Positions 17,141-25,738 are shown, counted from the stretch's first letter. The stretch is DNA of 64,000 bases from Novosphingobium capsulatum NBRC 12533 (GCF_001598375.1 NZ_BCYV01000009.1:124001-188000); one strand, 5' to 3'. The notes: generated by a model from the sequence alone, not told the origin. Numbers and translations are program-made.

Positions 17141-17176
17141 CCCCTGCCGGCAGAAAGGCGGTCCTGCCGGCAGGGG
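17141..17176 (+). other. 13-bp hairpin after tail tube gene
   Basis: CCCCTGCCGGCAG (17141-17153) pairs exactly with CTGCCGGCAGGGG (17164-17176) around a ten-base loop. It resembles the hairpin behind the capsid gene (1778-1812), sharing CCCCTGCCG and its complement. Only CTT follows, so full termination is unlikely. It may stabilise or limit the abundant capsid and tube messages relative to downstream genes. Confidence 0.6.
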
Positions 17177-17213
17177 CCTTCACCAGACCGCGTCTTATCC
17201 AGGATCGCCCACC

Positions 17214-17537
17214 ATGACCGAAACCACTACCGCACCCGCGCCCACCTCCGTCGTCGTCCCCCTCGCCCAGCCCATCACGCGCGAGGGCGGCCCGATTGCC
17301 AGCCTCGCCATCCGCAAGCCCAGGGGCGGCGATCTGCGCGGCACCAAGCTGACCGATCTGGTCGCGGCCGATGTCGATGCCGTTGCCAAGGTGATCCCAC
17401 GCATCACCACGCCCGCCATCGCCGCGCACGAATTCTACAGCCTCGAGGCTGACGACTTCGCCGAAGTGGTCGGCACGGTGGTCGGTTTTTTTCTGAGCAA
17501 GGCGCAGCGCGAAGCGATGGCAGCGATGACGGGCTGA
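17214..17537 (+). CDS. Tail assembly chaperone gpE (short product)
   Basis: This 107-residue protein is the P2 gpE-type chaperone that helps the tape measure recruit tube subunits. The start is Thr/Pro-rich (MTETTTAPAPTS), and the core LASLAIRKPRGGDLRG-type stretch with TKLTDLVAADVDAVAKVIPR is the usual one. The ordinary frame stops at 17537. A heptamer of seven T just before the end lets some ribosomes make the longer E+E' form. Confidence 0.93.
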   Translation: MTETTTAPAPTSVVVPLAQPITREGGPIASLAIRKPRGGDLRGTKLTDLVAADVDAVAKVIPRITTPAIAAHEFYSLEADDFAEVVGTVVGFFLSKAQREAMAAMTG

Positions 17538-17677
17538 CCGTCGAAACCCTGATCGCCGATATCGCGGCGGTGTTCCACTGGCCGCTGTCCGACCTGGCCA
17601 CGATGGACCTGGCCGACTTGCTCGACTGGCACCGCCGCGCCGTCACCGCGTGGAATCGCATGAACAAATCGGAGTAG
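17214..17677 (+). CDS. Tail assembly chaperone gpE+E' made by -1 ribosomal frameshift
   Basis: Reading 17214-17492, stepping back one base at the T run and continuing 17492-17677 gives a 154-residue product. The extension contains VETLIADIAAVFHWPLSDLATMDLADLLDWHRRAVTAW, in which WPLSDL, M(D)L..L, W and the AV..W end fit the P2 E' family. The shifted frame has no usable start of its own before its stop at 17677, and it ends four bases before the tape measure start. This is the well-known P2 E/E' arrangement, equivalent to lambda G/GT. Confidence 0.9.
17486..17492 (+). promoter_or_regulatory. Slippery heptamer T_TTT_TTT for -1 frameshift
   Basis: In the gpE frame the codons read GGT TTT TTT CTG, so the heptamer T-TTT-TTT is in the correct phase for a -1 slip. 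The following frame opens into E'. It is the same kind of poly-T site used in P2. Confidence 0.88.
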
Positions 17678-17681
17678 CCGC

Positions 17682-19829
17682 GTGGCCAACAACCGCCTTT
17701 CGCTGATCGTGTCGTTCTTGGGCCAGGACAAGCTGTCCGGTGCGCTCAAGAACTTGATCGGCTTGGGCAAGAGCGGCGACCAGGCCCTGAAGGGCATGAC
17801 GCGCGAGGCCGGCCGGCTGCGCGGCGCGATGAAGGACGTCGAGCGCGAGCTCGCCAACGCCACAGGCAATGTCAATCCGCTGATCGAGCGGCAGCGCGAG
17901 CTGGAGCGCGAGCTTGGCGCCGTCAACACGCGCATTGCCGAGCAGCGCCGCCTGAACGAAGCCAATGCCCGCACCGCCGCGATCGGCCAGCGCGGCGCGC
18001 AGCTGCGCAGCGCGGGCACCGACAACATGCTGGGCGCCGCCGGCCTGGCCACACCGCTGGTCCTCGCCGGTAAGGCCGCGATGGACTTCAGCAGCGGCAT
18101 GGTCGACATCGCGCAAAAGGCCAACCTCACCCAGGCGCAGACCGACGCCATGGCCCAGGGCATCCTGCGCGCGGCCGAGGCGGCGCACCAGATGCCCGAG
18201 GCCATGCGCCAGGGCGTCGATGCGTTGTCGGGCTTCGGCATCGATCCGCGCGAAGCCATGCAGATGATCGGCCCGATCGGCCGCCTCGGCACCGCGATGA
18301 AGGTGGACATTGCCGATGGCGCCGCCGCCGCCTCCGCCAACCTCCAGAACCTGAAAGTGGGCCTGTCGGACACCGGCAAGGCACTCGATATCATGGCGGC
18401 GGGCGGCAATGTCGGTGCTTTCGAAGTCAAGGACATGGCCCGCTACTTTCCCAGCCTGACGGCACAGGCCCAGGCGCTGGGCCAGTCAGGCCTGGGCGCC
18501 GTGGCCGACCTGACCGCCGCGCTCGAAATCGCCCGGCGTGGCGCCGGCACCAGCGAGGAAGCGGCCACTAACGTCGCCAACCTGCTCGCCAAGATCAACT
18601 CGCCCACGGTGCAGAACGCCTTCAAGAAGAACTTCGGCGTCGATCTGCCCGCCGCGCTTAAGGCCGCCTATGCCAAGGGCAAAACCCCGATGGAGGCCCT
18701 GGCCGAAATCACCCAGAAAGCCACCGGCGGCGACTTGTCCAAACTCGGCCTGGTGGTCGAGGATATGCAGGCCCAGTCGGCCCTTCGCACCCTGATCCTC
18801 AACATGCAGGACTATCGCAAGATCCGCGGCGATCTGGCCAAGAGCGGCGGCGCCGTCGATGCGGCGTTCCGCCAGCGCGAGGCGCAGGACGCATCGGTTG
18901 CCTGGGAAAGCTTCAAGGGCACGATGAGCAATCTGGCGATCACGCTGGGCGCCACTCTGCTCCCGGCGGCGACGCGCCTGTTTGCCCAGATCAATGCCGG
19001 CGTTTCGGCGGTGTCCCGCTGGGCCCAGGCCAACCCGGAAACCGCGCGCAGCCTGATGACGCTGGTCACCGCCTTTATCGCCGGCAAGGCGGCGTTGGGC
19101 GCGCTGCAGTTCGGCTTCGGCTCGATCCTCTCCACATTCGCGGCCCTGCGCAATGGCTTCATGATGGTGCGCGCGGCGTTCATGGTGATCGCCCCGATCG
19201 TCGGCGCCATCGGCCTGTGGCCCATCGTGATCGGCGCGGCCATCACGGCGGTGGCCTATCTCGTCTATGCCAACTGGGACAGGATCAAGGCTGCCTTTTC
19301 CGCTGGCTGGGCTTCGATCAGGGCGCTGTGGGTTGGCGCCCCGGCTTGGTTCCGCTCGATCGGTGCCATGATGATGGAGGGGCTGCTCACCATGCTCGAT
19401 CCCTCGCGCCTGGTGGCCCGTCTGCTGCAGGTGGCGCGCAGCGGGGTGACCGCCTTCAAGAACTACTTCGGCATCAAGTCCCCCTCGCGCCTGATGATGG
19501 AAATGGGCGGCCATATCGCGAGCGGCCTTGGCGCCGGCATCGATAGCGGTGCGGCAAAGCCACTGCGCTCGATGGGCAGGATGGCAGCCCGCGTGGCCGG
19601 TGCGGGCGCCCTTGCGCTCACCGGCCCAACGATGGGAAGCGCGTCGGCCGGCGCTGCACCCGATGGTGCCAGGTCAGGTGCTGCGCCCACGGCCGCCGGT
19701 CCTCTCAACCTCACGCTCAACATCTATCAACTGCCCGGCGAAAGCGCCGAAGATCTGGCCCGCCGCGTGATCGACATCGTCAAGCGCAAGCTTGGCGGCG
19801 GCGGTGGTGATTACGGCGACGATTTCTAA
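17682..19829 (+). CDS. Tail tape measure protein, P2 gpT family
   Basis: This 715-residue protein sets tail length. The N-terminal part has coiled-coil rich text (REAGRLRGAMKDVERELANA, residues about 45-65), a hydrophobic stretch (about 490-530, with FMVIAPIVGAIGLWPIVIGA) and the C-terminal FKNYFGIKSPSRLMMEMG motif typical of tape measures. The start codon is GTG at 17682 with GGAG at a good distance. The position directly after E/E' and before U is the canonical one. Confidence 0.94.
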   Translation: MANNRLSLIVSFLGQDKLSGALKNLIGLGKSGDQALKGMTREAGRLRGAMKDVERELANATGNVNPLIERQRELERELGAVNTRIAEQRRLNEANARTAAIGQRGAQLRSAGTDNMLGAAGLATPLVLAGKAAMDFSSGMVDIAQKANLTQAQTDAMAQGILRAAEAAHQMPEAMRQGVDALSGFGIDPREAMQMIGPIGRLGTAMKVDIADGAAAASANLQNLKVGLSDTGKALDIMAAGGNVGAFEVKDMARYFPSLTAQAQALGQSGLGAVADLTAALEIARRGAGTSEEAATNVANLLAKINSPTVQNAFKKNFGVDLPAALKAAYAKGKTPMEALAEITQKATGGDLSKLGLVVEDMQAQSALRTLILNMQDYRKIRGDLAKSGGAVDAAFRQREAQDASVAWESFKGTMSNLAITLGATLLPAATRLFAQINAGVSAVSRWAQANPETARSLMTLVTAFIAGKAALGALQFGFGSILSTFAALRNGFMMVRAAFMVIAPIVGAIGLWPIVIGAAITAVAYLVYANWDRIKAAFSAGWASIRALWVGAPAWFRSIGAMMMEGLLTMLDPSRLVARLLQVARSGVTAFKNYFGIKSPSRLMMEMGGHIASGLGAGIDSGAAKPLRSMGRMAARVAGAGALALTGPTMGSASAGAAPDGARSGAAPTAAGPLNLTLNIYQLPGESAEDLARRVIDIVKRKLGGGGGDYGDDF

Positions 19830-19841
19830 TCGAGGAACACC

Positions 19842-20216
19842 ATGCTCTTTGCCCTTGGCCTCTTCGTGTTCGACAGCCAGACCATGCTGCCCGACCGCAT
19901 TGAGCGCGACCGCGCCTTCCGCCACGCGCGCGACGATCGCTTCCTGGCGCCCGCCGCCAGTCAGTTCGTGGGCGTGGGCGATGACAAGGTGACGCTCACT
20001 GGCACGCTGGTGCCAGAGCTGGCCGGCAGCGCCTCGGCCATCGAAACCCTGGCGGAAATGGCCAGTGAGGGCGAGGCCTGGCCGCTGATGGACGGCACCG
20101 GCACGATCCTTGGCACTTATACCATCGATCGCCTGGCCAACGGCGGATCGAACCTGATCGACACCGGCCAGGCCCGCAAGATCGACTTCATCCTCGAACT
20201 GACGCGAGTGGCGTAA
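19842..20216 (+). CDS. Tail protein, P2 gpU family
   Basis: This 124-residue protein matches gpU: MLFALGLFVFDSQTMLPDRIE, WPLMDGTGTILGTYTID and the end GQARKIDFILELTRV. gpU is needed for tail formation. It is preceded by a GAGGAAC site and overlaps gpD by one base. Confidence 0.94.
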   Translation: MLFALGLFVFDSQTMLPDRIERDRAFRHARDDRFLAPAASQFVGVGDDKVTLTGTLVPELAGSASAIETLAEMASEGEAWPLMDGTGTILGTYTIDRLANGGSNLIDTGQARKIDFILELTRVA

Positions 20217-21247
20217 TGGCGAGCGTCCCGACCACCGCCCAATCGCCCTACAGCCAGCCACGCTCGGCCTGGCGCGTCACGCTCGACGGGGACGACCTGA
20301 CCGCCATCCTCGCCCCGCGCCTGCTCTCCCTGCGCCTCTCCGAAAAGCTGGGCGAAGAGGCCGACAGCCTGGAAATCGTCGTGCACGATACCGATGGCGC
20401 CTTCGTCCCGCCGCGCCAGGGCGCGCGCCTCGCCGTGTGGCTGGGCTGGTCGCGTGGCACAGGCGTGCCAATCGGCCTGGTCGACAAGGGCAGCTTCGTG
20501 GTGGACGAGTTCACCTGGAGCGGCCCGCCCGACCGCGTGACGATCACCGCCCACAGCGCCGACTTCAAAGGCAGCTACCGCACCCGCAAGACACGGAGTT
20601 GGGTGGGCCAGACCCTGGGCGCGATCATCGCCCGCATCGCCGCCGACAACGCCCTCATCCCCGCCTGCCACCCCGATCTGGCCGACCACACCATCCCGGC
20701 CACCGAGCAGCACAACAAGAGCGACATGCAGTTTATCCGCGATCTCGGCCGCCAGTTCGACGCCGTGGCCACAGTCAAAGGCGGCGCCCTGATCCTCGCC
20801 CCACGCGGCGCCACCACCACACCGGGCGGCAAGGAACTGCCCAGCCTGACCATCACCCGCCAGCAATGCAGCAGCGTCACCTGGCGCCGCGCGGCACGGG
20901 AAAAGGCCTATGATGGCGCCGAGGCGCAGTGGCATGATCAGGAGGCTGGGCAGCGGAAGACGGTAACGGCGGGTGGAAGCAACCGACGCCGGCTCAAGCG
21001 GGTCTATCCCAGCGAGGCGACAGCCCATGCCGCTGCCCAGGCCGAAACCGGCCGCTTGATCCGCGTCTCGGCCACGGTAGATGTTACCTTGCCTTATGGC
21101 GATGCGCGGGCGGTGCCTGGCGCGAAGGTCACGCTATCAGGCTTCCGGCCGCACATCGACAAGGAAGCCTGGAAGATTTCAAGCGTAGATTACCATCACG
21201 GAGCCAATGGTTTCAGCGCAAAGCTATCACTGCAAAGTATGTATTAA
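20216..21247 (+). CDS. Late control gene D protein, P2 gpD family (baseplate hub)
   Basis: This 343-residue protein is the gpD hub on which the spike sits. It contains the hub features VTLDGDDLTAILAPRLLSL, DTDGAFVPPRQGARLAVWLG and HNKSDMQFIRDLGRQFDAVA. The end runs into AT-rich DNA, with the last residues SLQSMY. It is the last structural gene of the plus-strand operon. In P2 ogr follows D. Here an AT-rich cargo gene on the other strand occupies that place and ogr is found later. Confidence 0.93.
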   Translation: MASVPTTAQSPYSQPRSAWRVTLDGDDLTAILAPRLLSLRLSEKLGEEADSLEIVVHDTDGAFVPPRQGARLAVWLGWSRGTGVPIGLVDKGSFVVDEFTWSGPPDRVTITAHSADFKGSYRTRKTRSWVGQTLGAIIARIAADNALIPACHPDLADHTIPATEQHNKSDMQFIRDLGRQFDAVATVKGGALILAPRGATTTPGGKELPSLTITRQQCSSVTWRRAAREKAYDGAEAQWHDQEAGQRKTVTAGGSNRRRLKRVYPSEATAHAAAQAETGRLIRVSATVDVTLPYGDARAVPGAKVTLSGFRPHIDKEAWKISSVDYHHGANGFSAKLSLQSMY

Positions 21248-21390
21248 ATCAGCGCACATATTACAATTGATGGTGGCAATTATGCCGCTTTCATCCGCCA
21301 CATGATATCAAAAAATCTAACTCGCATATAAATATCTCTTTACCAGCCAAATTTTACAAAATCAATACTAATAATTTCTCCAACTCCATT

Positions 21391-24123
21391 TCAAACAGAT
21401 TCCGAAGAACCCTTCCCTAAGTTCATGGATCTCCTGTTATTACTGAGTAGATTAATAATTTCAGCTTTTCGCGCAGCTGCGCGCTGACCAGTTTTCCCCT
21501 CAATTCCTGCAATGGTATTAGCGGCTACAAGGCGAATTTTCGACAAATCAGCATCCGGCAATCTGAACCTTATGACTACTTCATAAAGCATCCGTACGAA
21601 GGCGGCATTCAGATAGTTATAATCTTTCAGTATACCAGCAGCTTTCTCGACGACATCGGGCAATCCATCTACCCCCAATTGAGACAAAATAGTCGCTCTC
21701 ATAAATTGCTGCGAAGCAGAGAGAACTTTTATATCGTTCCCGATTCCTGTTTCGAGCTGCATTCGCAACTTTTCAGTTCCCACGTATTGTGTCGCAACTT
21801 TACCCGCTGCGATTGGGACATACATAAATAGATGATTTGCCAAACTAGCAATATTATCCTTACCAGATGTCAAAACTAAATATTCAATTCCACCAAAACT
21901 AGCCCTCTTATCCTTAGCCAGAGCGGGCACTATGCCCATAGTCAAAGCCAAAAACTGAATCCAACCATGAATAACACGTTCGAGAATTTTCGCCTTCAGG
22001 CTGTTCGGAATAAGTTCCATATTCTTCAACATCGAACTTAATAACGTTAAATTCGCCAGCCATTCCGCCCCTGGATCAGAATTTTCTTCTGATTCAACGC
22101 TAGAATAGCTCAATATATCTTCAGAATCATCGTCCAAAAGCGCACGCCGGTCTTTCTCATCAAGTGCCGAATTAAAAACTTTGCGCTCAACCGCAAATAA
22201 CTCGTCCTCGTTAGCTTTTTTACTGGGTATTTGGAAACTTTCCACCAAAAGTCCAGATCGAATATCCTCAGGCTTGTCTCGCCAAAAAGCATCTGATGAC
22301 TCTTCGAACCTCGAATACAACTCCTCTAACCAATTTTTATCTTTGCGAGAAATTGCAGCATAAAAAGTAATTTCGTTACAGAAAGCTAGATATCTTTCAG
22401 ATCCCTGAACAAACGCACGAAATTCGTCATTCGAAATCATTCTGACTGCAGAAAAATATTCCTTGAATGCATCGATTCTAAATGAAATAGACGCGTCAAA
22501 TCTTTCTAGAATTCTAGCTTCCACGAAATAATTTAGAAGATCAAACTGCGAAAATACAAGGCCATATTCGTCAAGATATTCGCCAATCAAAGATAGAAAT
22601 TTAGATTCCGAGATTTCTTTGACGAAATTTCGGCACATATATTCGGCGACAAAACTTAAAAGGTCACACTTATTATGAAAATCGAAACTTCCAGGTAGCA
22701 AATCCTGTGGGCCAAACTTTTCCAAAGATATTTCGATATATCTCTCGACGAGGTTGGCGCGATTTATGAGGGGTTGCGAGGAATCTTCTGTGTAAATCTG
22801 AATCAGAAACGTTCCGGTTACCGGAGTAATCGGCACATTCAAACTAGACGCCTCAAGCGTCATCCGCTGCAAAAGCCTATCAGCCTGCATTGGATCTTTA
22901 TGTCCATGGCTTTCGATAAGGCTGAGGAGCTGGGACTTTTTGAGCTTTCTCAACCTTAAATGCTTAAACGGTATCCCGTCGACAACGACTGGCTCTATTC
23001 CTGCACCTTGCAAGTACACTGTACTCGTCAGAAAAATATAGCGGCATTGGGGATATTTTTTTACAAATTCGTCTAAGGTATTTTTGATATTAGTCCTTTT
23101 CAAATCTGCGTCGTCTACAAAAATCGTCACTAGCCCTAACTCAAGGAGCGAAGCGTGCGTGACACCCTCCGGCAATGACGGAATTCTCGTTTTGACAATA
23201 TTCTCAATAGATTTTACATACTTCCTAATTTCATTGAATTTAAATACAACAGGAACAGACCAATCTGGCGCTGTGGCTAACAAATCAGCGAGATTTTTTG
23301 CCATTCGTCTAATTAATGTCGTTTTTCCTGATTCGTTTGGAGCTGCTATGACATAATTATGATCACCGCGACAAACTTCATCGAAGCTCACGATTTCAGG
23401 TCTCGCGGCCTTGTCAAGACCATTAAGTGTTTCAATATAATGGTCGCGCTCAAACTCAGGAACGACAAATCTGCTATTTTCCATTAACTCGGAAAATTCG
23501 TCGCCAAATTGATCATCCAAAAATGGAATGAGTACGTCGGCTCGCCATTTATTTAGTGCGCTAAAATTCAGTTTAGGTGTAACTGAGGACCAAAATATCT
23601 TTGAATCAGGTGAACTAAACACAACCCCATCATCACTGAGGTCACTTGCCACACCAAATTTGCGGCGCGCCTCATGCCATTTGCGGTAAGTGACACGATG
23701 ATGCTTTTGTCCAGGAACTGTGGAAATAATTGAATATCCATTCCAGCTATCCCGACCTGAGTATAACGATCCAGCCTGCACAAAATAGCACTCACCAAGT
23801 GGCGTTGTCATTGCCACAGGTGAATGCTCATGCATGTGTCCAAACAAATAGACTGATGCTTTCTCTGCCAATATCCTCAAAATATGTGGCTCATTTAATT
23901 CCTGTAGATATCCCAGTGGGTGGTGACCTGTCACTATTACTTGCGCACCAGCAGGAACTTTTTTCAATGCATTATGGAGCAACATTTCAGGTATAATAAG
24001 ATTTCGTTCATCTGAAAAATCTGCCGTCAATCCACACCCTGTCAAAGTGGCCGTATTCACAGAAATAATCGCTGTTTGCATTTCTCGAATATAATACTGT
24101 TTTACTATAGCATCCTCGTGCAC
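21391..24123 (-). CDS. Phosphoesterase C-half plus STAND/NACHT-like NTPase (second part of split gene)
   Basis: This 910-residue open frame continues the upstream phosphoesterase ORF after a frame change. Residues 60-105 supply the missing metal motifs GHHP and GHMH. A Walker A motif (APNESGKTT, about 261) and a Walker B-like VTIFVDDAD (about 332) define a P-loop NTPase. LINRANLVERYI and FRIDAFKEYFSAVRM resemble the winged-helix/'EYF' region of STAND or NACHT proteins. The last 400 residues are helical without a recognised domain. The AT content is far above that of its neighbours. Effector-plus-STAND architecture is common in bacterial NLR-like defence genes, but no named system is claimed. 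Confidence 0.75.
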   Translation of the reverse strand: MHEDAIVKQYYIREMQTAIISVNTATLTGCGLTADFSDERNLIIPEMLLHNALKKVPAGAQVIVTGHHPLGYLQELNEPHILRILAEKASVYLFGHMHEHSPVAMTTPLGECYFVQAGSLYSGRDSWNGYSIISTVPGQKHHRVTYRKWHEARRKFGVASDLSDDGVVFSSPDSKIFWSSVTPKLNFSALNKWRADVLIPFLDDQFGDEFSELMENSRFVVPEFERDHYIETLNGLDKAARPEIVSFDEVCRGDHNYVIAAPNESGKTTLIRRMAKNLADLLATAPDWSVPVVFKFNEIRKYVKSIENIVKTRIPSLPEGVTHASLLELGLVTIFVDDADLKRTNIKNTLDEFVKKYPQCRYIFLTSTVYLQGAGIEPVVVDGIPFKHLRLRKLKKSQLLSLIESHGHKDPMQADRLLQRMTLEASSLNVPITPVTGTFLIQIYTEDSSQPLINRANLVERYIEISLEKFGPQDLLPGSFDFHNKCDLLSFVAEYMCRNFVKEISESKFLSLIGEYLDEYGLVFSQFDLLNYFVEARILERFDASISFRIDAFKEYFSAVRMISNDEFRAFVQGSERYLAFCNEITFYAAISRKDKNWLEELYSRFEESSDAFWRDKPEDIRSGLLVESFQIPSKKANEDELFAVERKVFNSALDEKDRRALLDDDSEDILSYSSVESEENSDPGAEWLANLTLLSSMLKNMELIPNSLKAKILERVIHGWIQFLALTMGIVPALAKDKRASFGGIEYLVLTSGKDNIASLANHLFMYVPIAAGKVATQYVGTEKLRMQLETGIGNDIKVLSASQQFMRATILSQLGVDGLPDVVEKAAGILKDYNYLNAAFVRMLYEVVIRFRLPDADLSKIRLVAANTIAGIEGKTGQRAAARKAEIINLLSNNRRSMNLGKGSSESV

Positions 24124-24572
24124 AAGATAAGATTTTCCAAATTTTTTGCCAAAGCTGAGTATTTTGCAAATACGTTTGAAACGTGAGCGACGTATTCTGA
24201 TGATTTTGACAAGCCATTAACTTCATCGATGTTTCGCAAATTGCGATATTTCTTGATTGAAGGGAGCGTGGGTCCAACAGCATTTCTGCTTGCATCATGA
24301 TTTCCTGGGCATAAAAAGACGCGGTCGCGCTGAATCCCTGCAGCCCGCGCGAACTCTTCCAGTATTAATTCGGCTTCCTCAAAAATTTCATTATCATCTG
24401 CCGAATTAACTATATCGCCCGAAAATATTATGCAGTCTGGGCGCAAGTGATTGTCGCTGACCATCTTTAAATCGTCAATCAATGCGTCGATAATTAGATC
24501 CTGGTTATATCTTCCAGTTTCATTACTGCTCAGGTGCAAGTCACTCAAATGGACGATGTTTGAGTATCTCAT
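24105..24572 (-). CDS. Calcineurin-like metallophosphoesterase N-part (first part of split gene)
   Basis: The 155-residue frame carries the first three phosphoesterase motifs: HLSDLHLS (about 8-15), FSGDIVNS (about 49-56) and PGNHDASR (about 91-98). It stops at 24105, whereas the GHHP and GHMH motifs lie in the next frame. Adding one A to the run of six at 24142-24147 joins both into a protein of about 1060 residues (...SALAKKFGKSYLVHEDA...). The ATG has GAGGTGG before it and its own TATAAT upstream. Alone, this part would be an incomplete enzyme. Confidence 0.75.
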   Translation of the reverse strand: MRYSNIVHLSDLHLSSNETGRYNQDLIIDALIDDLKMVSDNHLRPDCIIFSGDIVNSADDNEIFEEAELILEEFARAAGIQRDRVFLCPGNHDASRNAVGPTLPSIKKYRNLRNIDEVNGLSKSSEYVAHVSNVFAKYSALAKNLENLILCTRML

Positions 24573-24594
24573 TTTCCCACCTCACATATTTTTA

Positions 24595-24600
24595 ATTATA
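24595..24600 (-). promoter_or_regulatory. Consensus -10 (TATAAT) of the cargo gene
   Basis: On the minus strand TATAAT lies 23 bases before the ATG at 24572, with GAGGTGG between them. The -35 region is AT-rich and weak. The gene therefore likely has its own promoter, separate from the repressor gene upstream, as expected for prophage cargo expressed in the lysogen. Confidence 0.5.
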
Positions 24601-24646
24601 ATATCAATCAATGCTTAAATTTTATGGCTGTAAGTTTCTGCGAAAT

Positions 24647-25315
24647 TCATAATTTTCGTACCACAGCAACTACACGACCAATAATATGTAGTTCATCATC
24701 GACAGCTCGGGCATCTCTTACTAGCTGGTTATCGGAGCTAATTTGAACCGACCCATCTGGCATAGGACGGAGGCGCTTGATCATGCCCACGCCGCCGAAG
24801 ACGATGGCCCAGATCTTGTCCGCAAATTCGGGACGTCGGTCGGAGCGGTCGACTACCACAATGTCGTGATCGGAGATCGTGGGTTGCATCGAATCGCCGA
24901 TGCCTTTGGTCGTGAAAAGCTGGCTGGGCGCGGATTGGGTGAACTGGCGGAGCCACTTGCGGGAGAAGCCGACCTTCTCGATGTTGATATGGTCGGTGTC
25001 GATGAAAGTTCCGCCCATGCCGAAGGCCAGGTCGATCATATCGATCTCAACCTGGTCGGGATCTATCGGTACGACATCGACCGCGATCGACTGCGCCCCA
25101 TCCGGGAGGGCAGCAGTCTCGCTTTCGCCATTTAGATATTCCGGCGTCGTTTCCAGTTCGCGCGCAATCTTGTGTAGATGCGCTGTCCCCCCTGTCCCCC
25201 GCTTGATCAAATGAGTGATCGCTGGCTGCGTTACGCCGATCCGGCGCGCCAGTTCCGCCTGCGAAAGGCCCACGGCAATCAGCCGCTCTTTGATGCGTTC
25301 ACCCAAGGTCGCCAC
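24647..25315 (-). CDS. CI-type repressor: XRE helix-turn-helix plus S24 peptidase domain
   Basis: This 222-residue protein has an N-terminal helix-turn-helix (LSQAELARRIGVTQPAITHLI) and a C-terminal LexA/S24 domain where GIGDSMQPTI holds the likely catalytic Ser and VGMIKRL the Lys. It should keep the prophage silent and be cleaved upon RecA activation. The usual Ala-Gly or Cys-Gly cleavage pair is not obvious between residues 85 and 125. The start is GTG and nearly leaderless. It diverges from the YdaS/Cro-like gene, forming the lysis-lysogeny switch. Confidence 0.92.
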   Translation of the reverse strand: MATLGERIKERLIAVGLSQAELARRIGVTQPAITHLIKRGTGGTAHLHKIARELETTPEYLNGESETAALPDGAQSIAVDVVPIDPDQVEIDMIDLAFGMGGTFIDTDHINIEKVGFSRKWLRQFTQSAPSQLFTTKGIGDSMQPTISDHDIVVVDRSDRRPEFADKIWAIVFGGVGMIKRLRPMPDGSVQISSDNQLVRDARAVDDELHIIGRVVAVVRKL

Positions 25316-25399
25316 ACGCCAACCCTATAACCAAATTAATGGGAGGCCACTTAAATCTAGTAATTGACTGAGCATAAATCTTGTAATACCCCGTGCAAC
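25316..25399. promoter_or_regulatory. Lysis-lysogeny switch region with repeated operator-like boxes
   Basis: Two near-identical direct repeats, AAATCTAGTAATT (25353-25365) and AAATCTTGTAATA (25376-25388), start 23 bp apart, about two helix turns. They overlap a possible rightward promoter (TTGACT at 25364-25369; TAATAC at 25384-25389, though the 14-base spacer is short). A leftward -10-like TTATAG lies near 25325. These are good candidates for CI or Cro operators. Confidence 0.55.
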
Positions 25400-25708
25400 A
25401 TGAGCACGACAGTGGAACCCCTTGAGGCACTTCATGCAGCTGTAGAGGTAGCTGGTTCGCAGTCCGAACTGGCGCGCATCTGCAGTGTCACCCAGCCAGC
25501 AGTCTGGCGTTGGCTGCAAACCGCCAAGCGCCTGCCTGCCGAGTATGTCCTGACCGTCGAAGCCGCGACTGGTATTCCGCGTCATCTGTTGCGCCCCGAT
25601 ATCTACCCGGCCGATCTTGGCCCCTCGCCTGCCTGGCAGGGCGTAGACGAGGGTGCGCAACGCGTCTCTTTCAATCGGAACAACACTTTGCAGGGGCGCG
25701 CGGCATGA
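25400..25708 (+). CDS. Cro-like regulator, YdaS antitoxin family
   Basis: The ATG at 25400 gives 102 residues. The frame is open a little further upstream, but that part lies in the operator region. The helix-turn-helix AGSQSELARICSVTQPAVWRW followed by ...KRLPAEYVLTVEAATGI matches the YdaS/Cro family. It is divergent from the CI-type repressor. In such pairs this protein turns off the repressor gene and opens the early operon. Confidence 0.88.
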   Translation: MSTTVEPLEALHAAVEVAGSQSELARICSVTQPAVWRWLQTAKRLPAEYVLTVEAATGIPRHLLRPDIYPADLGPSPAWQGVDEGAQRVSFNRNNTLQGRAA

Positions 25709-25738
25709 TCGGCGCGGCCCAACAGAAGGGAACGACCT

